Shown piece by piece: positions 26,441 to 35,054 of a DNA stretch of 35,135 bases (its first letter is position 1; each line of letters begins with the position of its first letter). This stretch comes from Thalassotalea profundi (GTDB lineage: Bacteria > Pseudomonadota > Gammaproteobacteria > Enterobacterales > Alteromonadaceae): NCBI RefSeq assembly GCF_014653195.1, contig NZ_BNAH01000003.1:300400-335534 (forward strand), in the 5' to 3' direction. The position numbers were made by a program, and so were the translations under genes. The notes below the pieces were generated by a model. The model made no database searches. It saw nothing but the letters and a program-made list of their open reading frames with translations, and had not been told where the DNA came from.

Positions 26441-28648
26441 TTACCACATATATTTCAATTGCACTGAGCCATTAATACCAGGAGCAACTAAGCTTTCAAG
26501 TAATGGGTCTGTTGCCTCAAAACCGTTTACATTTGACCACTGCCAGTATTGACGATCTGTTAAGTTATAAATTCCTGCAGATAAGGTTAACTGTTTATCA
26601 AAATAAATATTAGCAATTAAATCAAACGTAGCATAGCCAGCCGTTTTTGCCAAAACATCGCTTGGATCATCAATATCAGACTTTGCACCAACGATATTAG
26701 CATTGAGCGCTATAGAGAGATCTTTCGTATTATTTAGCCACTGAGCTCCTAATAAAAGCGTATTAGGGTCAATATCATTTATGGGCTGATTAGTATCTTT
26801 ATTCTCTCCTTTACTCCAAAATAAACTAACATAAGTATTAATACTGTCATTATCAGTAAACATATGATCAAATTTACCTTTATAATTTACTTCAGCACCA
26901 AAAATCTGCGTATTATCAATATTTTGAGATTGAAAAATAATACGTCCTACAGCAGGATCAAAACCTAAATTAACCTTAGTTTGAATAAAATCTTTGTAAT
27001 CATTATAAAAAGCAACAAAATCGAATTGATGCTGTTCATTTTGATAGCTAAAACCAATTTCATAACCATCAGATGTTTCAGACTTAAGATCCGGATTAGG
27101 TATTGACCGCATTTTCATCATAGGAATATCTAAGCCAATGTTAGCATCTTCAAATGGAGGCGCTCTAAAGCCTTTAACGTATTGAATATAAACTTTACTT
27201 TCTTCACTAAGTTGGTACAGCACACTCAATTTAGGTGAAATACGATCTTCAGTAATATTAACAACAGTTGTTGCAGGGTTATCTTCTAAATAAATATCAT
27301 CTGGTTTTGGCGTTAATTTGTACTTATCGTAGCGAATAGCGGGGATAAAAGTAATAGGGAAATCTGTAAATGTGATTTCATCATTCAAATAAATACCTAT
27401 TTCTTTAACTTCAGAAATAGGAAAATCTCTCACTGGAAATATTTCTGAGAGGATATTGTTCGTTGAAATCCCTGTAGTGATATCGGTTTGTAAACCATCA
27501 CGAGATTCTGTTGTTTTATTTTGGCTTAATTCAACACCGTAGCCAATAAGCTGTGATAATGCTTTAGATTCAACACCTGTATACAAATTAAATCGTAAGC
27601 CTTGTATATCTTGATCATAAAAGAAATCTCGATGGTATAAAAAGTCCTTACCTCTAGAGACTCTCCCTTCTTCAGTTAATTGTGTTGTTTGTGTTTTTTG
27701 ATCATAAAGACGAATATTGCCGCCTTCCACCCATGGTAACTCACTAATAAAATTATAGTTTATTGAAAGGTTAGTTCGTTTAGTTTCATCATCACCCAAC
27801 AGTGACGTAGTTGACGAAAATCGCTCTAAACCTAAAACAGATTGAGTATCAGACTCGGTAATACGGTTGAAATAATCATAACTAATATTAATTTCTTGTG
27901 TATCTGAAATATCATAATAATACTTAGCAAGAAACGACTCTGTCTTATTATCTTGTCTATCTTTAGCGAGTGTACCTGATAGCTTTTTATCAAGCTCATG
28001 CCCTTTACGCAAAGAGCCTGAAAACAATACACTCGACTGACCAAAAGCATAAGCAGTATTTAATGACACTGACTGACTTTCATCTATAGAATGAAAACTA
28101 GTTTTAATATCAAGATAAACTTCACTATCAGTTTGACTTAATAAATCTACAGGCTTTTTAGTCACAAAAGCAACTACACCACCGATAGCATCACTTCCAT
28201 AGGTACTTGATGCCGGGCCGCGTAATATTTCAACCTGTTTGATAAGATCAGGATCTATAGTATTACGACCAGAATTCGAATAACTTCCCACACTAAACTG
28301 GTCTGCAACAGGAATTCCATCTATTTCAGTGGTCACTCGATTACCTGAAATACCTCGAATAGCAATGTTTGAGTCACCAAAACGACTCCCCGAATTTATA
28401 ACATTGATACCCGCTTCATAGCGAAATAGACTTGCCATATCATGTACTAGTAACCTATCGATAGTTTCACTGTTAATAACAGATACAGCCCCAACGACAT
28501 CTTGTACTTTTCTCGGCGTTTTACCGATAACCACAATAGTCTCAGCTTCTGTTTTTTCGGAAATTTCAGGGCCATTACCCGCAAACGATATACCTGCTGA
28601 TAACCAAAAACTGACGATCGCTAAACTAATAAGTGACTTGTTAAACAT
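26441..28648 (-). CDS. TonB-dependent outer-membrane receptor, haem/haemoglobin receptor-like
   Basis: 735 residues. A signal peptide ends near residue 23. The plug domain includes DVVGAVSVIN, the haem-receptor-like segment GISGNRVTTEIDGIPVADQF and EILRGPASSTYGSDAIGG. The 22-strand barrel follows and ends in an aromatic C-terminus (QLKYMW). FRAP and NPDL motifs, the landmarks of haem and haemoglobin receptors, are present, but the stretch between them has no His. It may import haem or another iron source, which would fit the high haem demand of NirS, NorC and the cytochromes. GGAG precedes the ATG by 7 nt. Substrate uncertain. Confidence 0.88.
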   Translation of the reverse strand: MFNKSLISLAIVSFWLSAGISFAGNGPEISEKTEAETIVVIGKTPRKVQDVVGAVSVINSETIDRLLVHDMASLFRYEAGINVINSGSRFGDSNIAIRGISGNRVTTEIDGIPVADQFSVGSYSNSGRNTIDPDLIKQVEILRGPASSTYGSDAIGGVVAFVTKKPVDLLSQTDSEVYLDIKTSFHSIDESQSVSLNTAYAFGQSSVLFSGSLRKGHELDKKLSGTLAKDRQDNKTESFLAKYYYDISDTQEINISYDYFNRITESDTQSVLGLERFSSTTSLLGDDETKRTNLSINYNFISELPWVEGGNIRLYDQKTQTTQLTEEGRVSRGKDFLYHRDFFYDQDIQGLRFNLYTGVESKALSQLIGYGVELSQNKTTESRDGLQTDITTGISTNNILSEIFPVRDFPISEVKEIGIYLNDEITFTDFPITFIPAIRYDKYKLTPKPDDIYLEDNPATTVVNITEDRISPKLSVLYQLSEESKVYIQYVKGFRAPPFEDANIGLDIPMMKMRSIPNPDLKSETSDGYEIGFSYQNEQHQFDFVAFYNDYKDFIQTKVNLGFDPAVGRIIFQSQNIDNTQIFGAEVNYKGKFDHMFTDNDSINTYVSLFWSKGENKDTNQPINDIDPNTLLLGAQWLNNTKDLSIALNANIVGAKSDIDDPSDVLAKTAGYATFDLIANIYFDKQLTLSAGIYNLTDRQYWQWSNVNGFEATDPLLESLVAPGINGSVQLKYMW

Positions 28649-28784
28649 ACATTACTCCATAGCATTGTTAACTCACAAATTGAGTCATAAAATAAAAGTT
28701 TAACGAGCTTATATCCTAGTTACCTGACGTAAATAATGATCTGAGTCAAATGAATAAATGACTTAGAAGTCAATTACAATTAAG

Positions 28785-28798
28785 TTGATTACGCTCAA
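28785..28798 (+). promoter_or_regulatory. FNR-like box upstream of the TauE/SafE-like gene
   Basis: TTGAT-TACG-CTCAA has one mismatch. Its centre is 55 bp before the ATG at 28847. A class II start would fall near 28833, giving a very short leader. A weaker site (ATGAT-CTGA-GTCAA, two mismatches) lies at 28736-28749 and could serve the divergent receptor gene. Confidence 0.5.
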
Positions 28799-28846
28799 GT
28801 AAAACATGCTAATCTAGCGCTTTTATTAGTGGGATTAATTAAAAAA

Positions 28847-29521
28847 ATGGAAATAGATTTTTTTGCAGCCTTCGTCATTGGCATTCTTGGCTCAGGTCAT
28901 TGCATAGCAATGTGTGGCGGCATTACGACTATGTTATCTTCTGCGGTCAATAAAGAAACAAATGCAAGTAATAAACTCTCAATTATTTTGTCTTACAATC
29001 TAGGAAGAATAGCAACCTACTCACTTATTGGTGCAATCGCAGGGTTAACAGGGTCACTCGCCGCCAAAAATATTGGCTTTCCTGTATCAATTTTAAGAAT
29101 GATCGCGGGTGTATTTCTTATTCTCTTAGGTCTCTATATTGGGCGATGGTTTATGTTACTTAATAAAGTTGAACAGTTAGGTAAAGGTATATGGAAATAT
29201 CTATCGCCATTAAGTAAAAAATTTATCCCTATTGAAAAACCTAAGCAAGCCTTAGCTTTAGGAGCTATTTGGGGCTGGCTACCCTGCGGTTTAGTATATT
29301 CTACTCTAACATGGTCATTAGCAAGCGGATCATTATTATCTGGAGCAATTATTATGTTTTTCTTTGGCTTAGGTACATTACCAGCGTTAATGACTCTTTC
29401 ATTTGGTGCTATTTCAATCAAATCAGTACTATTGAATAACAATTTCCGAAAAATAATGGCACTTTTGTTAATTATTTATGGGATTGTAACGTTAAAATTT
29501 GCATCTGACATGATGTTCTAA
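28847..29521 (+). CDS. TauE/SafE family membrane protein of the cbb3-fnr locus
   Basis: 224 residues and about six membrane helices. Conserved motifs are GHCIAMCGG (H18, C19, C23) and WGWLPCGLVY, which look like metal- or thiol-handling positions rather than a simple anion transporter. Homologues sit directly after ccoS and before fnr in Vibrio and Shewanella, so a role in cbb3 maturation or copper handling is likely, though unproven. ATG at 28847 preferred over GTG at 28829; GGGA lies upstream. Here it is 17.7 kb away from ccoS. Confidence 0.85.
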   Translation: MEIDFFAAFVIGILGSGHCIAMCGGITTMLSSAVNKETNASNKLSIILSYNLGRIATYSLIGAIAGLTGSLAAKNIGFPVSILRMIAGVFLILLGLYIGRWFMLLNKVEQLGKGIWKYLSPLSKKFIPIEKPKQALALGAIWGWLPCGLVYSTLTWSLASGSLLSGAIIMFFFGLGTLPALMTLSFGAISIKSVLLNNNFRKIMALLLIIYGIVTLKFASDMMF

Positions 29522-29566
29522 TAACATCGCTATTAAATAGTTTAGTTGCTTTTATACTGGGATAAC

Positions 29567-30286
29567 ATGTCTACTAATCAATGCTCAGGACAACAACATA
29601 TCCACTGCCAAAACTGCAGTATCAGTGAGTTATGCCTACCATATTCATTAAATGATCAAGAATTAGAAGAACTTGATAATATAATTGATCGTAAACGTCC
29701 GATTCATAAAGGTGATCAGCTGTTTCAAGATGGCGAAAGAATGCAGTCTTTATTTGCTATTCGTTCTGGTACATTCAAAACATTTACTGTTGATGAGCAC
29801 GGAGAAGAACAAATTACAGGGTTTCATCTAGCGGGTGATTTATTAGGTTTTGACGCAATAGCATCATCAACTCATCCCAGCTTTGCTAAAGCGCTAGAAA
29901 CCTCTATGGTATGTGAAATACCTTATGACACCCTAGATAATCTTTCAAATTCAGTTCCTAAACTTAAAAAGCAAATCTTACGAATGATGAGTACAGAAAT
30001 TCGTGCAGATCAAGAAATGTTAACATTACTTAATCGTAAAAATGCAGAACAACGTTTAGCTACATTTATCAGCGCTTTAAGCATTCGTTACCATGCTCGT
30101 GGATTATCATCATCAGAATTTAGGCTCTCAATGACACGAAGTGATATCGGTAATTATATAGGCTTAACAGTAGAAACCATTAGTCGCTTGCTTAATAGGT
30201 TTCATAAAAGTGGCATAATTCAGGTCGAGGGAAAATTGATCAAAATACTTGATGCTGAAAAGTTAAGAGAATGTGCTGCAATTTAG
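29567..30286 (+). CDS. fnr: Oxygen-sensing transcription regulator FNR
   Basis: 239 residues. An N-terminal Cys cluster (C14, C17, C23, plus C6) with C116 supplies the [4Fe-4S] ligands that sense O2. A cyclic-nucleotide-binding fold (about 40-140) and a helix-turn-helix follow. The recognition helix contains E203, S206 and R207 (VETISR), the residues that read TTGAT half-sites in E. coli FNR. It is the obvious candidate regulator for the boxes found across this window. ATG at 29567 has GGGAT upstream; an in-frame start at 29546 is not family-like. No FNR box is seen in the 45-bp gap before it. Confidence 0.96.
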   Translation: MSTNQCSGQQHIHCQNCSISELCLPYSLNDQELEELDNIIDRKRPIHKGDQLFQDGERMQSLFAIRSGTFKTFTVDEHGEEQITGFHLAGDLLGFDAIASSTHPSFAKALETSMVCEIPYDTLDNLSNSVPKLKKQILRMMSTEIRADQEMLTLLNRKNAEQRLATFISALSIRYHARGLSSSEFRLSMTRSDIGNYIGLTVETISRLLNRFHKSGIIQVEGKLIKILDAEKLRECAAI

Positions 30287-30323
30287 CCATCTAATACAAA
30301 AGACTACTAATAGTGTTATTTAA

Positions 30324-30337
30324 TTGATTTAAAACAA
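30324..30337 (+). promoter_or_regulatory. FNR box upstream of uspE
   Basis: TTGAT-TTAA-AACAA has one mismatch and differs from the ccoN box by a single base. Its centre is 88 bp before the uspE ATG. CATTAT (30360-30365) lies at the class II -10 distance. Confidence 0.65.
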
Positions 30338-30418
30338 AATATTAAATGCTTTTTTGATGCATTATCATTGTAGGGCTACACTATTATTAAGTAGACAACT
30401 TAACTTAAGAGGCTAATC

Positions 30419-31348
30419 ATGGAAAAATATCAAAAAATACTCACTATATTTGATCCTACTACGGAAGATCAAAAAGCCTTCGAACGTTCTATAGAACTCG
30501 CTAAAAAAACGAATGCGACAATTACCGCCTTTCTTAGTATATATGACTTTTCTTATGAGATGACGACAATGCTCTCTAGTGAAGAACGTGAAGCCATGAG
30601 AGCTTCTGTCATAAAAGATCGTGAATTATGGATTGCTGAAAAAATTGCAGCTGTTGATAACGAAGGGTTAATTATCGATAGTAAGGTTATTTGGCATAAT
30701 CGTCCATTCGAACCAATCATTGAACAGGTTATAAACGAAGGTTATGACATTGTTATTAAGGGAACCCACGAACATGACAAACTTAAAGCCGTAATATTTA
30801 CCCCAACAGATTGGCACATATTGCGTAAATGCCCCTGCCCTGTTTTATTAGTTAAAGATCATTCATGGCCGAAAGATGGTAATATTCTAGCTGCAATTAA
30901 CGTGGGCAGTGACGAAGAAGAACATATATCACTTAATAAAATAATCACAGAAGAAGCCCTCAACTTAGCAAAATTGATTGATGCAAACGTACATTTGGTA
31001 AATTCATTTCCTGGTACCCCCGTTAATATAGCCATAGAAATACCTGAATTTAATGCCAATGAATATAATGAATCGATGTTAAACCATCATCAAACAGCAA
31101 TGGCAGCACATGCTAAAGAATTTAATATAGACTCTAACAATACGCATGTATCTGAAGGGTTACCTGAAGATGTTATTCAAAATAAAGCATTATCATTAGA
31201 TGCTGAGTTAGTAATTCTTGGGACTATTGGGCGTACAGGGCTTTCAGCCGCTTTAATAGGTAATACCGCTGAACATGTGATTGATGGTTTAAATTGTGAT
31301 GTATTAGCTTTAAAACCAGAGGGTTATACCTCCCCATTAGCAATGTAA
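30419..31348 (+). CDS. uspE: Universal stress protein UspE
   Basis: 309 residues formed of two tandem Usp domains (about 1-145 and 155-305). The second ends with VILGTIGRTGLSAALIGNTAEHV, a G-2x-G-9x-G(S/T/N) type nucleotide-binding motif. UspE is a cytoplasmic stress protein and typically lies next to fnr in gammaproteobacteria. AAGAGG precedes the ATG by 7 nt. It has its own FNR box and ends before a hairpin. Confidence 0.93.
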   Translation: MEKYQKILTIFDPTTEDQKAFERSIELAKKTNATITAFLSIYDFSYEMTTMLSSEEREAMRASVIKDRELWIAEKIAAVDNEGLIIDSKVIWHNRPFEPIIEQVINEGYDIVIKGTHEHDKLKAVIFTPTDWHILRKCPCPVLLVKDHSWPKDGNILAAINVGSDEEEHISLNKIITEEALNLAKLIDANVHLVNSFPGTPVNIAIEIPEFNANEYNESMLNHHQTAMAAHAKEFNIDSNNTHVSEGLPEDVIQNKALSLDAELVILGTIGRTGLSAALIGNTAEHVIDGLNCDVLALKPEGYTSPLAM

Positions 31349-31383
31349 TAAACCTTTTTATTCAAACATTCAATAATATATTT

Positions 31384-31413
31384 AAAGCAAGGTTACTACT
31401 TTAACCTTGCTTT
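31384..31413. terminator. Hairpin between uspE and ttcA
   Basis: A 12-bp perfect stem (31384-31395 with 31402-31413) and a 6-nt loop. The stem ends in TTT but no long T run follows. It probably terminates uspE transcription. Confidence 0.6.
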
Positions 31414-31558
31414 AAATATCTTTGCGCACTTTCTCCGCCCTCTAATGTTTTAACGACTCTCACTATTATTACTTATCACAAGCGTGAATAACCTTTATAA
31501 TGCAGCACAAATTAATAGCCCTCTCAGTGTATGCGTACTAAAGATATTGGTAAATAAT

Positions 31559-32455
31559 ATGGTGCTGGAAAACAAACAACAAAAATCAGTTAAAATAAAT
31601 AAACTACAAAAGAAACTGCGGAGTAAAGTAGGTAAAGCCATCGCTGATTATAATATGATTGAGCATGGAGATGTAGTTATGGCCGCTATAAGCGGAGGTA
31701 AAGATTCTTTTGTAATGCTTGATATCTTGTTGCATCTTCAACATGTTGCCCCTATAAAATTCGAAGTCGTCGCAGTCAATCTTGATCAAAAACAACCAGG
31801 ATTCCCTGAAGAAATTCTACCTAACTATTTAAAGCAAAAAGGTATTGATTACTACATTGTAGATAAAGACACCTATTCTGTAGTTAAAGAAAAAGTTCCT
31901 GAAGGGAAAACAACCTGTTCTTTGTGCTCGCGACTTAGAAGAGGATCATTGTATGGTTTTGCGGAAAAAATTGGCGCAACCAAAATAGCCCTAGGTCATC
32001 ATATGGACGACATTGTTGAAACCTTGCTTATGAATATGTTTAATAATGCAAAGTTGAAAGCTATGCCGCCCAAGCTGCTCAGTGACGACAAACGTAATAT
32101 CATCATTCGACCACTTGCCTATTGCAGAGAGAAAGATATCGCGCAATTAGCAGAGATTAATGACTACCCGATCATCCCTTGTAATCTCTGCGGCTCACAA
32201 GAGAATTTACAAAGAAAGAAAATAAAGGCAATGTTAACTACTTGGGATATTGAGTCTCCTGGTCGTGTAGAAAGTGTTTTTAAGAGTACTCAAAGTGTTA
32301 GTCTTTCTCAATTGTCTGATACAAATCTATACGATTTTTCGACTCTCGCCATTGATAGAACTGCTTTGCCAAAAGAGCATGAATTCGGTGGAGCTGAAAT
32401 ATCTTCGTCAAACTTAATCGACATAAAAAATATAGAAATTGTAGATGCTTCTTAA
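31559..32455 (+). CDS. ttcA: tRNA 2-thiocytidine(32) synthetase TtcA
   Basis: 298 residues. TtcA thiolates cytidine 32 of certain tRNAs in the cytoplasm, using ATP and an iron-sulphur cluster. The PP-loop SGGKDS is near residue 44. The cluster-binding pairs CSLC (in [13 protein letters not shown]) and CNLCG are present, with LGHHMDD between them, and the match to E. coli TtcA is close throughout. ATG at 31559 (MVLENKQQ) fits the family; a GTG at 31484 would add 25 atypical residues. It closes the conserved fnr-uspE-ttcA segment. Confidence 0.94.
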   Translation: MVLENKQQKSVKINKLQKKLRSKVGKAIADYNMIEHGDVVMAAISGGKDSFVMLDILLHLQHVAPIKFEVVAVNLDQKQPGFPEEILPNYLKQKGIDYYIVDKDTYSVVKEKVPEGKTTCSLCSRLRRGSLYGFAEKIGATKIALGHHMDDIVETLLMNMFNNAKLKAMPPKLLSDDKRNIIIRPLAYCREKDIAQLAEINDYPIIPCNLCGSQENLQRKKIKAMLTTWDIESPGRVESVFKSTQSVSLSQLSDTNLYDFSTLAIDRTALPKEHEFGGAEISSSNLIDIKNIEIVDAS

Positions 32456-32876
32456 TCAACATATTTTGAACAGAGCCCGTCTTTACAGTCATAGTAGCTA
32501 TTTAAAAACAAGTTTACATTTTGATTAACTTTGTCGATCGAGAACATCGACAAGGTGGATTACCCTAGCTTTTGTACTTTAAACTAAGGTAGGTCAACTA
32601 GGGCTTCGACTGTTGCCACGCACGAGTCCTGAAATGACTGCTAGCTTGAACGTGATAAACGTTCAAGCATTTTAAATCAATAGGAAGATACCCCGAGCAT
32701 TAAAATATAGCCCATGTAACTCTTTTCTAATAGCTATTAATATGAATTAAAAAAACATTGAAAACCTTCAAGCTCATAAACTCTATGTTTTAATGAGAGA
32801 CTACACAACTAAAATAACAAATCCAGATGACAAAAGACAATATAAATGATAATTTGATAGGGTTTTTCTCTTTATT
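32456..32876. other. Non-coding stretch with several hairpins after ttcA
   Basis: No gene seen in 421 bp. It contains an 8-bp stem TTGTCGAT/ATCGACAA (32531-32538 with 32546-32553), a long-range CCCTAG/CTAGGG pair (32563-32568 with 32598-32603), and a 10-bp hairpin GCTTGAACGT/ACGTTCAAGC (32644-32653 with 32659-32668) followed by ATTTT. The last could terminate a transcript, so a small RNA of about 140-200 nt is possible. Otherwise it could be a mobile-element remnant. I recognise no known RNA family. Confidence 0.4.
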
Positions 32877-32901
32877 TGGACTTCCCAGATTTCACTAGAC
32901 A
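32877..32901. repeat. IS3-family inverted repeat, orfB end
   Basis: 25-bp terminal inverted repeat pairing with 34078-34102, with two mismatches. It overlaps the orfB stop codon (32895-32897), as is usual in this family. Confidence 0.88.
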
Positions 32902-33794
32902 GTTTGTAATTCAGAAAAATATGCTTCCTCAAATTTAGTAGGTGAAACACCGCCTGTATGTGAGTGACGCTTTTTAGGATTGTGAAACATCTCTCTAAAA
33001 TTAAATATCTCAGCTTTCGCATCATTACGTGTTGAGTATATCTTTCGTTTAATTATTTGCTTTTTAATCGTAGCAAAAAAACTTTCAGCCACCGCATTAT
33101 CATGATAATTTCCTGCTCGGCTCATTGATGGAACAAGATTGTGCTCTTTCATAAATGCTAAGTAATCAGCACTGCCATATTGACTACCTTGATCACTATG
33201 TACCATCACCTCAGCTTTGGGTTGTCGCTGATAAACCGCCATGAGCAATGCCCTAATCACTAAATGCTTATCCATATTTTTATCCATCGACCAACCGACA
33301 ATGCGCCTAGAAAATAAATCCATGACTGTTGCCACATACAAAAAACCTTCATAGGTTCTAACATAGGTAATGTCGCTCACCCACGTTTGATTTGGCGCTG
33401 GAGGATTAAATTGGCGAGCTAACAGGTTATCTGCAATACGAGATGTTTTACCGCCTTTAATATGACGACGTTTATAGCCTATTTGCGCTTTGAGTTTATT
33501 CTGTCGCATGATCTTAGCTACTCGATTAACACTGCATTGCTCACCAGCTTCACGTAAATCTGCGTGTATCCAAGGACTGCCGTAAGTACCACCACTAGCC
33601 ACATAGAACGCTTTAATTAGCTTGAGCAAACGATTATCTTCGATTGCTCTGTTACTTAAGGGCTTTTTTCATGCATAAAAGCCACTGCGATGTAGCTTAA
33701 AAAGGCGACACATAGCTTTGACAGAAAATTCATCTTGGTGATCTCGGATGAAGCAGTACTTTACTCGGGGTTGCAGGCAAAGTACCTTGCGGCC
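32895..33794 (-). pseudogene. IS3-family transposase orfB, interrupted by a TGA codon
   Basis: Integrase-type DDE transposase reading. From the frameshift site the frame runs through VKYCFIRDHQDEFSVKAMCR and HRSGFYA, then meets TGA (complement of 33669-33671) where the family has Trp (FYAW). After it the frame is open for about 258 codons to the stop. The catalytic residues are in WVSDITY, VHSDQGSQY and NAVAESFF. The only restart is a TTG at 33629, which would lack the N-terminal region. Probably a single G-to-A nonsense mutation. Confidence 0.85.
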
Positions 33795-34039
33795 TTTTTT
33801 AGAATGTCCCGTTCCTCCGTGACGCGTTTTAATTCAGCCTCAAGTTTAGCGATCCTAAGTTGTTCATCTGATGACTTAACTGGTTTTGGTTTATCTGATA
33901 ACTGGCTGCGCCAGTGATATAACGTTTTGGTACAAATATCTAGCCGTTCTGAAACTTCAGCAACTGAATAACCACGTTCTGTGATTTGCTTAACTGCTTC
34001 AATTTTAAATTCTTGGGTATACCGTTTGCCTTTGCTCAT
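33761..34039 (-). CDS. IS3-family transposase orfA
   Basis: 92 residues. An N-terminal helix-turn-helix (RYTQEFKIEAVKQI ... VSERLDICTKTLYHWR) binds the element ends, and a leucine-zipper-like coiled coil (LRIAKLEAELKRVTEERDILKKA) follows. GAGGTGTTT precedes the ATG at 34039; a GTG two codons upstream is an alternative. It ends in a TAA just after the frameshift window, leading to orfB in the -1 frame. Confidence 0.9.
   Translation of the reverse strand: MSKGKRYTQEFKIEAVKQITERGYSVAEVSERLDICTKTLYHWRSQLSDKPKPVKSSDEQLRIAKLEAELKRVTEERDILKKAARYFACNPE
33794..33800 (-). other. A6G slippery heptamer for -1 frameshifting between orfA and orfB
   Basis: On the minus strand the heptamer reads A AAA AAG with AAA AAG in the orfA frame, the classic -1 slippage site of IS3-family elements. 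Shifting here opens the orfB frame (KKGRKVLCLQPRVKY). Confidence 0.8.
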
Positions 34040-34077
34040 AAACACCTCTAGTTGAAGTTACAATGTAACTCATTGGG

Positions 34078-34102
34078 TGTCTAGTAAAGTCTGGGAAGTC
34101 CA
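34078..34102. repeat. IS3-family inverted repeat, orfA end
   Basis: 25-bp terminal repeat, the partner of 32877-32901. It lies 38 bp upstream of the orfA start and probably contains the element's promoter region. Confidence 0.88.
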
Positions 34103-34171
34103 TTTTGACTATAAAGTAGCTTTAGTATATATTTTGAAATTATTAAGTGTAATGAAATATAAGGATATAAA

Positions 34172-34786
34172 ATGAAAAAGCTATCATCTATAGTGATTGG
34201 TTTGGTTTTAGCTGTGGCTAATACACAAGCCCAAGCTTATCAAAGTGCAGGAGATAAATTATCTCTGTTAGTGGAAGACTCATTTAATTGTAGTAGATCA
34301 TCTACGATAACTATAGACAGTATGTTTGGTAATCAATATAGCGTTCTACCATTTCTCTTTAATAAGAATGTCTGCATCTATAATATCGACGCCAAAAAAT
34401 CAGTGAACACGAACCAATTAAGCACAAATGAAGAAGTGTTTAAGATGGTTGATCGTTATACTACAGCAATAAAGAATATTGACAGTAATGAAGATCGATT
34501 AAATTTCGTTAAGTTATTTTTAGAAAAAGCATCGAGAAAACACTTTATTACGGAGAGTATGTTAAAAAAAGATGACTCTATAGTTGTATCTGTTTGGGGA
34601 AAAAGAAACAACGGTAAATTATCAGGAGAAATCTTAAAATTAATTGATCGAAGCGACGTTGAACAGTATCAAATTAATAATTCTGACCTCTCAAATTCTG
34701 AACCCTCGGAAGTAAATGCCGATGAAATACAAAAACTTGTTAATTATGTAATAAACGGTAAAAAAAAATTCATACTTAAAAGCTAG
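34172..34786 (+). CDS. Exported protein of unknown function
   Basis: 204 residues. A signal peptide ends near residue 22 (AQA), so the protein is probably periplasmic. The mature part has only two Cys (C40 and C68), possibly a disulphide, a helical middle and a Lys-rich C-terminus. I recognise no family. AAGGATATAAA precedes the ATG. It lies between two insertion sequences, 70 bp after the IS3-family element, which is consistent with accessory DNA. Confidence 0.7.
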   Translation: MKKLSSIVIGLVLAVANTQAQAYQSAGDKLSLLVEDSFNCSRSSTITIDSMFGNQYSVLPFLFNKNVCIYNIDAKKSVNTNQLSTNEEVFKMVDRYTTAIKNIDSNEDRLNFVKLFLEKASRKHFITESMLKKDDSIVVSVWGKRNNGKLSGEILKLIDRSDVEQYQINNSDLSNSEPSEVNADEIQKLVNYVINGKKKFILKS

Positions 34787-34808
34787 TTCAGAAACTGGCT
34801 TATTATTT
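34781..34808 (+). terminator. Hairpin overlapping the stop of the exported protein gene
   Basis: An 8-bp stem with one G-T pair (34781-34788 with 34793-34800), 4-nt loop and an AT-rich tail with several T. The stem includes the TAG stop codon (34784-34786). Confidence 0.5.
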
Positions 34809-35054
34809 AATGGAGCCTCTTTTAAAGCCCGTTTAAGGACCAATCACGTGCTTTCAAGAACGTCATTTTCTGAGATATTTCCGACTTGAATCATTTAGTT
34901 CACCGGTTTTTTTAACTTCAATTTCAAACCTAAAATTAAATTACATGATGAATCGACTGGTAAATCATTACCTAAATTTCACATTGTTTCGCACCAATCC
35001 CAATGACTTTCCGTCAAAAAGTCATTATCCCTACGAATAGCAAAAGTGGCAGTT
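34809..35054. other. Intergenic stretch without a gene
   Basis: No intact reading frame longer than a few tens of codons. One local hairpin, AATGACTTT with AAAGTCATT, lies at about 34999-35025. The stretch may be degenerate sequence between mobile elements, but I cannot show an origin. Confidence 0.4.

Larger units (their letters stand above)
32877..34102 (-). mobile_element. Complete IS3-family insertion sequence with inactivated orfB
   Basis: A 1226-bp element bounded by 25-bp inverted repeats (32877-32901 and 34078-34102) that match at 23 of 25 positions and begin TGGACTTCCCAGA. It carries orfA and orfB on the minus strand, joined by a -1 frameshift signal. orfB has an internal stop, so the copy is probably not autonomous. 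No exact 3- or 4-bp target duplication is visible (flanks ATT and TTT). Confidence 0.92.

Noticed and set aside
32874..34105. Target-site duplication of the IS3-family element
   Set aside because: The flanking triplets are ATT and TTT; no exact 3- or 4-bp repeat is present.
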